A DNA stretch of 64,000 bases from Chrysaora quinquecirrha. Taxonomy: Eukaryota > Cnidaria > Scyphozoa > Semaeostomeae > Pelagiidae. The first letter of the stretch is position 1, and every line of letters begins with the position of its first letter. The stretch spans positions 186,001 to 250,000 of the forward strand of contig JACTAT010000009.1 in assembly GCA_014526335.1 (NCBI GenBank), read 5' to 3'. A program made the translations under genes and the position numbers. Below are positions 1-12,422 of this stretch, one piece after another. Under the pieces are notes generated by a model, which was not told the DNA's origin, did not search any database, and saw nothing but the letters and a program-made list of their open reading frames with translations.

Positions 1-494
1 ACTGAATACTCAGTATCTAACTAACTAATTAGCTAACTAAACATCTAACTAATTGACTAACTTACAATCCAATAAAATAGCTCACTAACTAACTAACTAC
101 TTAACTAAAAGACTAACTAACTAACTAACTAACTATTTCACTAAAGTAACTATTTAACTGACAAACTAACTAATTAACTAACCAATAACTAATAAACTGA
201 ATAATCAACTAACTTACTTACTTACTAACTAACTGACTGACTGAATAACTAACTAACTAACACACTAACTATCTAACTAACCAACTAACTAAATAAGTAG
301 CTAGCAAACTAACAAGCTAGCTAACTAGCTAACACACTAACTATCTAACTAACCAACTAACTAACTAACTAACTAACTAACTAGCTAGCTAGCAAACTAA
401 CTAACTAACTTACTAACTAGTCTACTAACTAACTAACTAACTAACTAACTAAGTGACCATTTAACTAAATAAATAACTAACTCACTAAATAGCC

Positions 495-525
<31 letters not shown>

Positions 526-529
526 ATAC

Positions 530-576
<47 letters not shown>

Positions 577-781
577 TTAACCTACTGACTAACTAACAAA
601 CAAACAAACTAACTAACTAAGCAACTAACTAACTAACTAGCTAACTAGCTAACTAACTAACTAACCTACTGACTAACTAACAAACAAATAAACTAACTAA
701 CTAAGCAACTAACTAACTTACTAACAAATTGCTCAACTAACTAACTAACCAAATAACTAATAAACTAACTAATAAACTAAG

Positions 782-836
<55 letters not shown>

Positions 837-880
837 TTATATAACTAACTAACTAACTAACTGACTTATTTAATAGCCAA
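1..880. repeat. (CTAA)n tetranucleotide array, left edge of window
   Basis: The first ~870 bases are an imperfect tandem array of CTAA on the + strand, broken by short variants such as CAAACAAA and CTAGCTAG. It runs off the left edge of the window, so its full length is unknown. Two more arrays of the same motif lie at 33655-34535 and 44800-45600, written TTAG on the + strand. No coding potential. Confidence 0.97.
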
Positions 881-2300
881 ACTTACTTGTTCATTAAGTA
901 GCCAGATTGTCCAGAAAGAGGTTTTTATATGTTCCAGCTGCATTACATATTACGAATATAGTTAGCTGTGTGTGATTAATGAACAAAAATCTCTAATTTG
1001 ATTTTTGGATTATTCGTAAATTAGAAAAACTCAGTGATGCGAATGTTTTAAAAACACTATCAGAAATTAATAAGACTTTTGGAGAGTAAGGGAAGGTGTT
1101 TAAGAATTAATGCAAGAAGGTAATTCTCATCGACAGCGAGTTATCTATTGTTAGTAAAATACTCTACGGTTTAGATGACAGTTTCTGACTTAATAAAAGA
1201 TCTTCATAAGCGTTATCTTAATGATTTATGACTTAAAAGAAGATGTAATAGAAACAAGTAATTACAGAATTTAGTAAAGCACCTTCATGGCCAAAGCACT
1301 TCGGTCGATAAATATCAGCATATCATCAAACTATATCTGAACTAGATATGTTACTCATCATATCTTAGGAGGAGAAGCATTCTTGTTTGGCACAACTGAG
1401 ATTCAATGTTTTGTGGAATGATTATATGTTTTCGTGTTTTGTGGATGGATATCATACCTAGTACGTTGGACACTGCTTTGGTAACAGAGGAGAATTCATA
1501 GCAGAAAGAGGAAGGAGGGTCCCAGAAGAGGGAAGAGGGAACAGCTGCCTGTTTATTTTGATTTGATATGATAAGATTAAGATGTTCGTTATGTTGAGAT
1601 GTTTTATTGTGTAAGGACATTGAAAGTAGAGAAGATTTCTTAAGCCAAGTGTGTAACCACTGAAAGAAGGGGTAGGGATAACCAACACCCTTGTTTTGGA
1701 TATGACAAGATGTTGTCATGTTGTGTCATGATGCTTTGTTACGGTTGACACTGGAATTAAGAGTTGCATTCTTTAGCCGAGAGAGGGAGAGATGAGAAAC
1801 GCTAAAAGAACGGGTAGGGAGCAGCTAACTCCTTTCTGTGGAGATGATAAGATGTTGTTATGTTGTGTCAAGATGTTATGCTATCGAGATTATCAGATGT
1901 TACATACTGTGTACGGTTGACATTGAAAAATAGAAAAGCATTATCAGTATTCTTTAGCGGACAGAGGGAGGCAGGGAAAGGAAGCAGTAGCGTTCCTTGT
2001 ATCTGGGATGTTGTACGAAGCATCTTGAAACTGAATATGAAAGAGTATTCAGTGACAGAGAAAGGAAGGAGGGATCAAATTTTTTGTTCAAAGTTTCAAA
2101 GCTTGTAGGTAATTAAGGGAGGTTGTAGTCGATATTAAAGACATTTTTAAGTGTTTTGGGACATTTCACTCAATTTGAAATTGGAAATGGACAGGTGAAG
2201 GGAGGATGAAAGAAATTCCAAGAAGCACCCCTAAAACTTTTTTAAAAGCTCGTATTAGAGCTGTTACCAATTGGCTGGAGAGGTTGGGGAAGGCTTTTTG
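881..2300. other. Intergenic, with diverged tandem duplication
   Basis: No gene recognised. About 1690-1800 and 1845-1985 are diverged copies of one segment: both contain GATGTTGT.ATGTTGTGTCA, then ACGGTTGACA, then ATTCTTTAGC followed by a purine-rich GAGGGAG stretch. A more distant third copy may begin near 1560. Open frames here are short and show no family features. Confidence 0.5.
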
Positions 2301-2304
2301 CAGG

Positions 2305-2312
2305 TATATAAA
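2305..2312 (+). promoter_or_regulatory. Candidate TATA box of calcium-sensor gene A
   Basis: TATATAAA lies 268-275 bases upstream of the chosen start codon of the calcium sensor. If used, transcription would begin near 2335-2345 and the 5' leader would be about 240 bases. This is a motif match only. A 5' untranslated exon further upstream is an alternative. Confidence 0.35.
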
Positions 2313-2579
2313 ACCTCATCTTCCAGCAGAAGCTACCCTTAATAGTGTGATAATACATAGGCAAAGTGAAATAGTAAGGAGTGACACCTGTATTTCACAG
2401 CATCTTGTTAAAAAATCCCTGTTCGAACTATCGAAACATGGGTTTTTAGAGGACCAGCTGTGCGAAATTTTACTCGTTCAATAGCATGAAAATCAGATTC
2501 TTGAATAATGAACATGAATAATTAAACACTAAATCTTTTGCTAGTTTCAAATTAACTGATGATGGTATTCATTTACAAT

Positions 2580-5500
2580 ATGGGTAAAGGATCGAGTAAG
2601 ATGCCACCATCGGAGCTGCAAGATTTAATAAGCAGCACTCATTTTGAAGAGAAAGAACTGCAGATATGGTATAGTGGTTTTATCAAAGATTGCCCTGATG
2701 GATTACTGAATAAGGATCAATTTATTGACCTTTATAGCAGCTTCTATGGATCAGACAACGCGAAAAGATTCGCCTCACATGTCTATAGAACGTTTGATCA
2801 AAACAACGATGGCAAGATTGGTAAGGATATACAGTAGATGTTTTGCATTATATGAAAGTTGTCTTTGTGTACTTATACTAACAGGTGACTTTACCAAAGT
2901 GATTAAGGTGTTCTGCCCACTAACGACAGGTCGCAAAACACACCGGAATCGCTTCCCAAAAACCTACAGACAACATACAACTCTTACAAAATAGTTGCAA
3001 TACTTATGAAATCTTTTACATTCTGTAATTGTTCCCCCCGCGCTATAGTGTTGTAAGACTCCTAAAAAAGTACAATACTGATGAAATTGTTACTGGCACA
3101 TCACTGGATGTGCCGCGCTAGAGGGTATACTTTTTCGGGCTCCTAGTCTAACCAAGGGTATAGTTTTTGGCAATTTTGGTCTAGCAAAGGGTATATTATT
3201 TGGCAATGGAGCGGCCATGTCGTCCTTAGAAGCCTTGGAAAGTAGAAATTTCTTCGTAAACATTTTTAAAAGAAACTGGTAAAAGGAATAAGTTGGCCTT
3301 TGAATTTTCCGATTTAAGACCAACAATTTCGAGCGTATTTGTCCAGCCAAGGGTATCATTTTGGTAGAAATTGGTCTAGCCAAGGGTACCATTTTCTCGT
3401 AAAAATTAGTCTAGCCAACGGTACCATTTAAATATGCTGGTGGCAGACCCCTACCTAAAACTTGGCCAAGAACCCCCCGTGAGTGAAAACTAACGTAGTT
3501 CAAACTATCTTCTACACTTCTTCATAACACAGGCTGAAATTCGGGCCAGAATTTTGGCGTTCCAATATTTTTGCAAGGATTTTACCATCCTTCCAAAACT
3601 GGTTATCGAGTATAAAAAGAATCCTTGCCAATACAACTGAATTTTCCAGCCGTCTAGCAACCCCAAATTTTCCAGCACTCCTCACTACTGGCTGATTTTC
3701 AGCCCCCTCCCCCCGTCAAAACAGCATTGCTCCTTGGAGGCGAAGGGCTGGAGGGAGCTAAAGTAATTCTTCCAGCTTTGAGGCTTGTTGCTCTATAAAA
3801 TCAACCTTGCAACACAACCTGCAGGTCCACATACGCTATTAGCTGCAAAATTGCCTGACCTCAGCTAGCAAATAGCATTGTAATTTCTAGCGTGTTTGTT
3901 ATTGCACTTACAATGTTGAAATCACACGGTGACGAATCTTATCCTGAACCTCCCATTATTTGATACCCAGGAGCAGCTACCTCTTCTTATAATAATTGAA
4001 TAGGATTCACAACTTTGTGTTCTTAAACAGAATATCTCAACAAGGCGAAAACCTTCGAACAAAGAGCTTGTTTCTGTGAAAAGTAGATCTCGTTTCTTGT
4101 TTCTACTTCTCGTAATTCCTTCGTGGAAGTAAAAATGCGCTAGCGTGCATGCGTTGCGACGAAACCGTTATCTTCGCGGCAAAAACTAGCAGAATCCAGC
4201 GTTGTTGATGGGTTACTGTATCTTAAAAGAAAGGATTAAGGAGTGCCGAGCAAATAGTCCATATATTAACAGACTTTATTCGAGTGAGCGCAAGGGTTTC
4301 CAAGGTAGACTTCTTATAGCAGAAATTATCGAAGGAAACTAGACTCATAGCATAAGTCCCACGCTTTGCAAACAGCATCAGCAGCCTAAAACAACAGCAG
4401 CAACCATATATATGAAAAAATGAATTGGATAGCCTGATTCTCAGAGTACTGTTCTTCTGAGTTCTGAACGGCCTATGCATACCAGATTGGCCTAAGCGAC
4501 CTAATCCGTATACGGATCAAGGGTGGAATAAGTCTAAGCCGAAATTTGTTTAGTCTTCAGGGAAATTCTCTTTGCAGCTGTACTCAACCAGCTGCCTTCT
4601 CTTTACGAGCCAACTGCTAAATACCCAATTTCGTATTCTCGCAAGCTCTTTTTACTAAATTATTTCAAAACGTTTACGTTTATCAGCTGATGCACACACT
4701 GTCATTAACGTGTTTTCGGGTTTCTTCCAATCAGCTTCTAACAATTCTGCTACCTGTCGAAATTGTTAATATGAAATCTCCAAAGCAGGACCGTGACTGC
4801 TGTTTATAAATTGGAAATATTGCAAGAAATAATAATCTTAATTCCCTTATTGAGAAGAGTTTAATAATGATAATCCTTCAATTAACTCCAAATCCTGCTT
4901 GCTTTATAGTAAACACCAGAAAACCTGCTGTAGTACACAATTTTTTATTTCATAAGAATTAAGCTTAGAAGAATATTGAAGCTCGAAAATATTCAAACCA
5001 ATAGTAAATGTAAAAATATTTAAAACTACAAAATAGGTAAACCATTCAATAAGAATTGATATTTTTCTCTTTCAAACTGAATCAAATTTTGCTAGGTTAA
5101 TTCTGAACAAAACTGGAAATTACATAATCTTCTTTTATCGGAATGAAGACGTAAGGACTCTCGAAACCTCGAAACAAGCCGATTTTTATCATGTTAACTA
5201 AGAAGGGCTGACTTTTAGAATGATAAGATAAGGAATTAGCTTTTCGTTGACCTGCTTTTCTGCTTTATGAAGATGATTATCTAAGAAGTTCAATAAAGCA
5301 TTCAAGTATTGGAGAAGAGAGACCATCAAACAAATTAAAGCAAAAATTGACTTTAACAAGAAACATTTCATTTCAGCGCATGTACTGCTGGTAGAATGGC
5401 CCACCAAGCCACACTTGTTTGTCCAAATGATTGTGGCCCATCCCTGAAAAATATGACGACAACGATGATGATGATGATTGTGAAGATGATGATGGTGAAG

Positions 5501-5606
5501 TTGGTGATGATTATGATGATAATAATGATGATATGGAAGAGGATGATGATGATTATGATGATTATGATGATGATGATGAGTATGCTTATGATGATAATTA
5601 TGATGG

Positions 5607-5651
<45 letters not shown>

Positions 5652-7576
5652 CGATGATGATGATGACGATGATCATGATCGTAATCTTGGTCATGTAGTC
5701 ATCATGTAGTTCTCCTATGCATTGCTAATACACGTATTCATGATGCCCAAACGAAATGTCTACCATCCATCTCACTTCATTTTCAAAAGAGATTTTCTAA
5801 AACATACAGAGCGTCATCTACTTTTAAACCCTTTTACAATGAAACATACAAAACATTTAAGATCTAATAATAATAATAATAATAATATAAGGAGTTAAGG
5901 GAGTAGAAGGCCGTGAAGACCTATAAAACCCTGTAGCTAAAAGTCCGTCACGCAATTACATTTAAGTGCACGTGAATTTCTCCGCGAATCGTAGCTGATC
6001 ATACGCTCGTTCGAATTCTTGTACTGTCGAACTGTTGATGACATCGCTAGATAAGTTGTTCCAGTCATTGATGATTCTTTGGGTAAAGAATTTTTTACGA
6101 ATGTTTAAGTTGCAGCGTTTTTTAAATAAAGAAATAAGCAGTTACTACCAAGACTAAATTATCTATCTTAACTATCAAGATCGAAGTTGAAATGCTACTT
6201 TAAGGAAAGTGGCAACGGTTCTCATACGGGCTGGATTCTCATTGGACATAATGAAGATAAATTAAGACTTCCAGGATAGCAGAGCAAAGTTACGGGCATG
6301 GGAAGTCAAGGCATCTATAAGTTTTTACGTTCTAGGCTTGACATTCTAGAAGGAGTGCCCTTCGCTTTCTATATTACCTAGACTGCAATTTAAGCAGAGC
6401 CTATTTTCCTTCGATGTGCCTTTACGCCTCCCAAGCTCAATTTCCAATCAATGATCCCTGCATCTAAATTTCGATAATAGTCGTCTTGCGTCTCTGTTTT
6501 CCAAAGGCCAAATAGGGTTCTTTCTGAAAGCGTGTTTGAAAATGACTAAGGTTCGCAATTACAGTTGACATCCGCTATCTCCAACTCTTAAGGGAAACTG
6601 GAATTTATTCGAGATAGCGAATGCCGAAATAACGGATGCCCCATAAAAATATAAAATTATAGTTTTTAAGTCAGAAAAGAAACCCTTATTAACATGCAGG
6701 GTTACTGATCCCGAATTCCATCAAACAGGTCTGGTATTTTTTACATTGGTGGAATTGAGATAATGGCGATGCAGGACTTCTCGAAAGAGAACAGCTTCAT
6801 CTATTGTATACATGGGCAGCATATCACTTAGCTGCTGCCATTCCTGCTCCACTAGGTGAACGTATACATAATTTCAGCCTTTCAGTTTTATCCAGTTCAG
6901 CAGAAAATTTGGCAAAGTGCTAGATAAAGAGCAGGTTTTCCCCATGGGAAATCGAAAATGGTTCGAGATAGCGAATGTTCGAGATAAAGGGGTTCGAGAT
7001 AACGGATGATTTTTCTATACAAACCCTATACCAAAACGAGGGGAAATAGAAAATCGTTCGAGATAGCGAATGTTCGAGATAGCCGGCAGTCGAGATAGCG
7101 GATGTAAACTGTATTTTCCCCTTTTCAACTCACACCAGTCAGGGAGCTAATTTTAGCTTTTCAGTACCAATGGAATTTACTTTCAAGGCACTTGGAGAGT
7201 CTCAACCGATGTTGATCAATTTCAAGACCATCCACATTTTATCTATCTTTTAGATTTTAGAGAATTCATGTGTTCATTGTCAGTGGCAACAAGAGGCTCG
7301 ATAGAAGAGAAACTTCGCTGGGCATTTACAGTCTATGATATCGATGGAGATGGTTTTATCAGTGAGTGTGAAATGAAGGCGATTATCAAGTCGATAGAAA
7401 AGATGAATCGTGCTGATAAACAATGCGCATCCAAAGTGTATAAGATCTTCAAAGAGATGGATACAAATAACGATGGGCGATTATCAATTGATGAATTCAT
7501 AGCTGGTGCTAAGAAGGATCCAATATTGGTTAAGATTATGGAGATTGGGAATCTGTCAAGAAATGGGGACGATTAG
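2580..7576 (+). CDS. Neuronal calcium sensor-like EF-hand protein, copy A (two exons)
   Basis: Exons 2580-2820 and 7254-7576 join in phase 1 to give 187 aa, the usual length for the NCS/hippocalcin/recoverin family. These are membrane-associated Ca2+ sensors. I start at 2580, not the in-frame ATGs 21 bases upstream, because MGKGSSK is a good N-myristoylation signal (Gly2, Ser6, Lys7). EF1 is the family's degenerate hand (DCPDG, keeping the CPxG that blocks Ca2+). EF2 (DQNNDGKIDFREF) is completed across the splice, EF3 is DIDGDGFISECEM and EF4 DTNNDGRLSIDEF; all three have acidic first and last ligands, except that EF3 ends in Glu followed by Met. Donor is G|GTAAGG at 2821 and acceptor TTTTAG at 7253. 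The 4.4 kb intron holds a GAT array, an M6 repeat and a pogo-like MITE. Copy B on the opposite strand has the same intron position. Exact orthology within the family is not resolved. Confidence 0.9.
3088..3483. repeat. M6 interspersed repeat, copy 1
   Basis: Within intron 1 of calcium sensor A. It shows GAGGGTATACTTTTTCGG and several 'CTAGCCAAGGGTA' submotifs and ends near a C-rich AACCCCCCGTG. Related copies lie at 26463-26850 (inverted) and 50316-50740. No coding capacity. Confidence 0.7.
5460..5690. repeat. (GAT)n trinucleotide array
   Basis: Imperfect GAT repeats, becoming nearly pure at 5606-5665, inside the intron of calcium sensor A. The long acidic or Met/Ile-only frames that it creates are artefacts of the repeat. 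Confidence 0.95.
6562..7111. mobile_element. Pogo/Tigger-like Tc1-mariner MITE (T3)
   Basis: A 550-base element with ~20-base terminal inverted repeats (CAGTTGACATCCGCTATCTC at the left; the right end differs by one base) flanked by TA on both sides (6560-6561, 7112-7113), the target duplication of the Tc1/mariner superfamily. Variants of TTCGAGATAGCGAATG recur five or so times inside, mostly near the right end. The CAGT ends and iterated 'TTCGAGATA' subterminal motifs resemble pogo/Tigger elements, from general knowledge. No transposase is encoded. It lies in the intron of calcium sensor A, ending 142 bases before exon 2. Confidence 0.75.
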
Positions 7577-7737
7577 AGCGTCGTCGTCCCGAACGAGTCA
7601 TCATCGCCCTGAAGGAAGATTTTGATTTTTTGCAGCAAGATTTTTGTTTTGAGAACTAAAGGCAAAACGTTTTTTTCTTCATTTAACGGTTGTGGACTTA
7701 AGTTTGTCAGTAGAGAAAGCGAAATGAAGTGATTGTA

Positions 7738-8015
7738 GGGCCCTGGTCAAGCGATCAAGCACTGTTCGTCAGACATCTTGAATTTGCTTGTAAAACAAAT
7801 TGTTGTTCACATTTGCCACATCGCAAAAACATTGTTGGTCAATAATTTCTTTTTATTTTGTGACAAGCAGAATATGTTTTTTTAAGTCTTTCAAAATCAT
7901 TGCTAAGTAATTCTGCTTGTAAAGCAACATTGTGTGATGTGGTCAAACGGTCAAACATTGCTTGCAGCAGATCTCAAATGTTTGACCAACATTGTTTGAT
8001 CATTTGGCCGGGGCC
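7738..8015. mobile_element. M2 MITE, copy 1
   Basis: Ends GGGCCCTGGTCAAGCGATCAA and TTGATCATTTGGCCGGGGCC form an imperfect terminal inverted repeat. Variants of 'TCAAACATTG' and their complements recur inside. Sister copies are at 21717-21975 and 53187-53272. It lies ~160 bases downstream of the stop codon of calcium sensor A. Confidence 0.7.
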
Positions 8016-10280
8016 GAAAACTGGTCTTGTTCGCTGACAAGTTACTTTCCATTGCTGCATGATGTAAGCCAGGCCATCTAGGCAGTGGGGAAATATATAT
8101 ATTTGCACGATTTTCGCAAAGGAGCAATGTTAAAGTTCTGAACGTTTGTGCAAAAACGGCCTTATTTCGGTCATTTTGGGATTAGGAACTATACCGATTT
8201 TGGATACTCCTGATATTTCAATACTTTCAATTTATTCGTTGGTACCTTTTGTAGCTATACGCTGAGATATAATCAAAATTGTTATACAAATGGTTAGCTA
8301 TGGTTTTAAAGCCTGGGAAACAAGTCCCTAACGAAAATCGTGTCAAGTGCACCTGGCCAGCAAAGACTCAAGCCAATGCTTGGTTCTGTTTTCTTTCCCC
8401 TATTCACACGATTCTAGTAATCACTGAATAATGTAAAAGCTGTTTCTAGAGCAGACCATGCCGGGGAAAACTGCAGAGAAATACAAATGCTTGTTTACGA
8501 AAGAGCGATTCAGGGCGACGATGACTGATCGGTTTGGGGTGACGATTCATAATTTTCTTGCAGCATATTATAATAATTTATCGTATTGTAATAACAGGCA
8601 GTTAATGATCTCCCTCAAGGAATACTACCACATTATTGTATAGATGCACTCAAGGTATATACCCTCACTCTGATAGCACGTACTAAAGACAGTCGTAATT
8701 CAAGTTATATGAAGCACTTCCACGTGATATACGTATTTTCTTCAATTTATTCACTCGGGAATTCATGTAAAGAAGCATATGGTAAAAGTTAATGCAATAT
8801 TCCAGCCTACAGTTAACCAGCTATTGTAGCTATAATTTACAGCACACATTATATAAATGCAGTTTAGGGGCTTGAAGGAAATGGTCTATGAACACTGGTC
8901 TCGTGTTTGTCAATGAAAATGAAATTTTCAACGGCCATTTTCAAATTATAACAAAAACATCGGACACTTTGGGGAACAGTGTTGTTGTAGAGAGTCGTGG
9001 GCTATACGAATGTTTGCTTATAAAACAACAACTTTTTGGATCTACATATTTGCCTGTTGTTTGAGAGGTGTCCGTTGCATAGGGGTGTTTGTCAATCAAA
9101 AATGCAACTATCCACTCTAAAAACAAATACTACGTACTATTCACTGTAAGAATACCATAGAAAAAGCAACAGCAGTGCCAGTACCCATACCAGTACCAGT
9201 ATCAATACAGTATCTTGCTAATAGCAGTAGCAATTATAACAGTAAAAGGGAAACCAATGAAACCATTAAAAGTAATAATAGCAGTGATAGCAAAGAAAAT
9301 AGCATATTTATCAATAGCAGAATCAGGAGCAGTTCTAGTCCTAGTTTCAGAACCAGAAAAGTTTATCTATACACGTACACGTATACCAGATTTAATGTAA
9401 GAGAAATAGCAAAAAGTAGTACTGAAACCAGCACCAATCTCCATACCATTCTAATACAGAATCAAGTTTGAATTTGACTCTCCAAAAGCACATCCGTGAG
9501 AAAATTTGGTCACTACGCCAAAAGGATTTGGAACGGTCACCAGCTAGCAATTTGGTATTCGCGCCTTTTGCTTGTAGGTATTGAAATAGTGGAAACCGGA
9601 GGGAAAAGCAGAAACAAGAAGTTCTTAGATCTATACAAACAAGACATACTGTAGGAGGACTACCCAAGATAAGCAGGGGCAGACGGAGGAGACTTCAGAC
9701 TTGTCGCATGTCTGAGTTTTTCCAGTAAACCAGCTGAAGCTCCTGTTAGCTTAATCGAATCGAATGTATCACAACACATTTAAGCAGACAAGTTAACTCT
9801 GCGCAAGTCGGAGAAAGGAAGGAAATTGCTGCCCCACAACGACAATATACCATGCTGTCGAAAGCTTAAAATCTGCTGTTCAATATGCACAGTACATTCC
9901 TGGTTGCTTTAATGCCAGTAAGAAAGCTCGTCCCAAGACCCCAAAACCACTGTCAATTGATCTGCTTCTCGGTCCCGGAAATGTCCCCCGAAATTTATCA
10001 ACTTCTAGTCACCAAAACAAGGATTGCGCACCCATTATCCAGCATGAAGTATGCATTAAAAAATTAGGGGCAGTTTCTCCCAGATTGAATAATATTCAAA
10101 ATATAACATTCCGAGAAAAATAGTTATCAGCATAAAAGGAAAAATTGTAGAGCAGATTATTGCGCGAAAGGTTTATCATAAAAATCCCAAAAACCATCTT
10201 CAGATGGCGCAGGTTTTACCTCTATCCTCATTGGCTGAGGTCCCTGTGATTGTTGAGTTTCATTGTTTGTGTTACTCTCT
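8016..10280. other. Intergenic
   Basis: No gene recognised. Frames up to ~100 codons occur but lack splice context or family features. The only structure is the triplet-rich repeat at about 9165-9450, listed separately. Confidence 0.5.
9165..9450. repeat. Degenerate AGT/AAT/AGC triplet tract
   Basis: Sequence built largely from triplets such as AGT, AAT, AGC, CCA and GTA (e.g. 'AGTACCAGTACCAGT', 'AATAGCAGTAGCAAT'). It resembles, at lower purity, the triplet array at 59338-59990. It keeps several frames open over ~100 codons by composition alone. Confidence 0.6.
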
Positions 10281-12422
10281 TTACCAGTTTCCTTGGCTTC
10301 TTTCTTTTTGTTGTTTGCTTTCTTTTTGTTGGCTTTGGTGGTGGAGGGCGTCTTTTAGTTTCTCTTTCTTCACAACAGGAGCAGGGGCTGAAATCAAAGA
10401 AAAAAGATATAGTCGAACCTCAAAACATGACACCTAACATTTTGTCGAACTTCTTTTGTTCATGTGATTGCAAAATTTAGCCAATATTCCACCGAAGTTC
10501 GTCTCAAAATACTTCTTTCAATGGTAGAGGTTGGACTACTCTTGAATGCCTAATTGCTGTGGGGGTCGGAATAGGCGGGGAGCTAGAACTACCGTCAGGA
10601 TGTAATTGGCAAGGAGTCGGAATAAACGGTGGGGTCGGACTTTGCTTGACAAACTTTGTCTGGAAACTGCTGAAATGCAAAGCGAGGGGCCCTATAGTGC
10701 TTATAGGCTAAGGAAATCCATAGTTCTAACCAACAAACTGAGTGTAAAAGCAAGATTTCACACCAAGAACGTCGAGGTAAGTTTAATAAAAAATATCAAC
10801 ATCAATATTAATACAAACTTAATATGCGGGGGTCCTAATAAGAGCAGGGGTTGGAGATTTTTCAAAAAATTAATTAGCGGGGAGGGACGGCAATTAAGCA
10901 TCTAAGAGTATTGTCCATAGTCATAAGACTATGACTATGACTATGTATTGTCAAAATTTTCTGTATTTGGATTCGTTTCCCATACTTTCTATGCCGAAAA
11001 ATTGAAACTTGATTATTATCTTGCCTCTTTGAGAATGAGAATACCGTTTTGCTTCGTTTTACCACGTGCGTGGAACAATCATTTGTTGGCACGGCTGACA
11101 TGGTTATGTTACAAATTTGTTAGAAATCTATACAACCATGATACAACAAAATTTTTTCAGCTCTGCATGCGCTATTTCAACCCTCATCAAGATAAAATTT
11201 TGTTATGGCAGTGCAGGTAAGGTAATTAGGGTTCATAAACTGCATTCTCACCCTATTCCTCTATTCACATACACGTTTTTTTTTTATAAGAAACCGGTTT
11301 ATAAGAAACCTAGAACTAAACACCCAAAAAGCTAAGAAACTTTCAGAACTAGGAGGAAGAAGTTAAGAAACTGCAGAAATTTTTGCGTCCGTTTTCCAAC
11401 ATACTGATTCACATTTGTGGAGGTAGTAATTAGTTTTCAAGCATTTCCGTGCGACTTCTCGCACCAGCGTGGCTAATTCTGTGCGATTTCTCGCATCTAT
11501 AAGCAATATTGGCGTCCCTTTATCTCGCAGAAGGTTTTTGTCGTTTTTACTGCAATTTATTTCAATTCATTAAGAAACTGTTAAGAAAATTTTAGAACTA
11601 AAATTGCACCAAAAATTAAGAAACTTTCAGAACTAGGCCCCGAGCTAGGTTTCTTATAAAAAAAACGTGTACAGTACCTGTAAATTCCTTCTTTGGCATA
11701 TGAGTTATATATTTATCCCAAGCTTTCATCAAACGTTGTCTGTAGACATCATACTCTGACCACTCCATAAATGAATCCTTTTTAATACAAAACTCATTGT
11801 CAATGTCTCTTGTATTTTGAAGGGACTTTGGTACATATGTCTGTTTGGTTGAGCTTTCCCAATGCTCTTTTCCAACACCAGGGAATACATTTGAGCGTAA
11901 TGACATTGAAAGGTGCTTATAACCTTGTCCTGTGGTACTTCTTGATATTGTTTTTCTCGTGCTTTCTAAAGCTTCATTTTCAGGGAACCCTCTGCTCTCA
12001 TTTCTTTCGTCTCGGAATCCACTCAAATTTTTCAAATCCACTGATAATTTCCCCGCAATTGTTCTGTTACTAAAGCTGCTGCTAGTGCTCTTACGCATTT
12101 TCTGCACCTCCCTTGACTTTCTTTCTTGTGATTTAGGGCTAATTATCTGGTTAAAAAATGCATCATTAATGCTTCCTCTATTACTCCCACCTATCTGCTT
12201 CCATCTACCATATCCATCTACAGCAAACCTTGGAACTGAACTTTCACTGAACGCGTTAATGTTTCCCTCGGCCTCGTTCTGTGAGGAGGACACATTCCAA
12301 GGCTTTTTATCCCTCAAAGTTTGTCCTTCAATGTCCAATTTCAAATACTCGTCGACATCTCGAATTACCTTTGCAGAAAGAGTATTAGTTGCATCTTCCG
12401 TTCCTATGAGATTATTCATCAT
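10281..12422 (-). CDS. Uncharacterised basic protein, possible TEX33/CIMIP4-like (two exons)
   Basis: Exon 1 runs 12422-11678 (start ATG-ATG, donor CAG|GTACTG). A second exon at 10387-10281 (acceptor TTTCAG) joins in phase 1 and stops at TAA, giving 283 aa in all. Exon 1 is rich in Ser, Asn, Lys and Arg and looks disordered, with a more ordered C-terminal part containing RSNVFPG, then KQTYVPKSL and EYDVYRQRLMKAWDKY. The RSNxF.G plus K..Y.P pattern recalls the testis/cilia microtubule inner protein TEX33 (CIMIP4), but that is from memory and weak. Exon 2 is a short Lys/Gln-rich tail (starts APAPVVKKEK), supported only by matching phase, splice sites and a total length divisible by three. The intron contains two MITEs, one ending 6 bases from the donor. 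Transcribed away from the thioredoxin gene. Confidence 0.6.
10539..10908. mobile_element. T1 MITE, copy 1 (TA target duplication)
   Basis: Ends CTCTTGAATGCCTAATTGC and GGCAATTAAGCATCTAAGAG are inverted repeats flanked by TA (10537-10538, 10909-10910). The interior is closely similar to the copy at 37131-37472, sharing a ~90-base core that includes AGCGAGGGGCCCTATAG. It sits in the intron of the minus-strand gene at 10281-12422. Confidence 0.8.
11272..11669. mobile_element. T2 MITE, copy 1, next to a splice donor
   Basis: A 398-base element with inverted ends CACGTTTTTTTTTTATAAG and CTTATAAAAAAAACGTG, flanked by TA (11270-11271, 11670-11671). The interior contains repeated AAGAAAC words. Its edge lies only 8 bases from the last base of exon 1 (11678) of the minus-strand gene, directly after the donor. 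Relatives: 53792-54129 and, more distantly, 18954-19328. Confidence 0.85.

Noticed and set aside
1..880. Telomeric repeat or centromeric satellite
   Set aside because: CTAA is not the metazoan telomere repeat (TTAGGG/CCCTAA). It is imperfect and also occurs in introns, so it is a dispersed microsatellite.
5368..5709. Overlapping Ile-, Met- and Asp-rich frames of ~100 codons on both strands
   Set aside because: They are translations of the GAT microsatellite; all frames stay open because the repeat lacks stops.
8458..8643. 61-codon ATG frame starting MPGKTAEKYK
   Set aside because: No family motif, splice context or poly(A) signal. Composition drifts to repeat-like A+T at its end.
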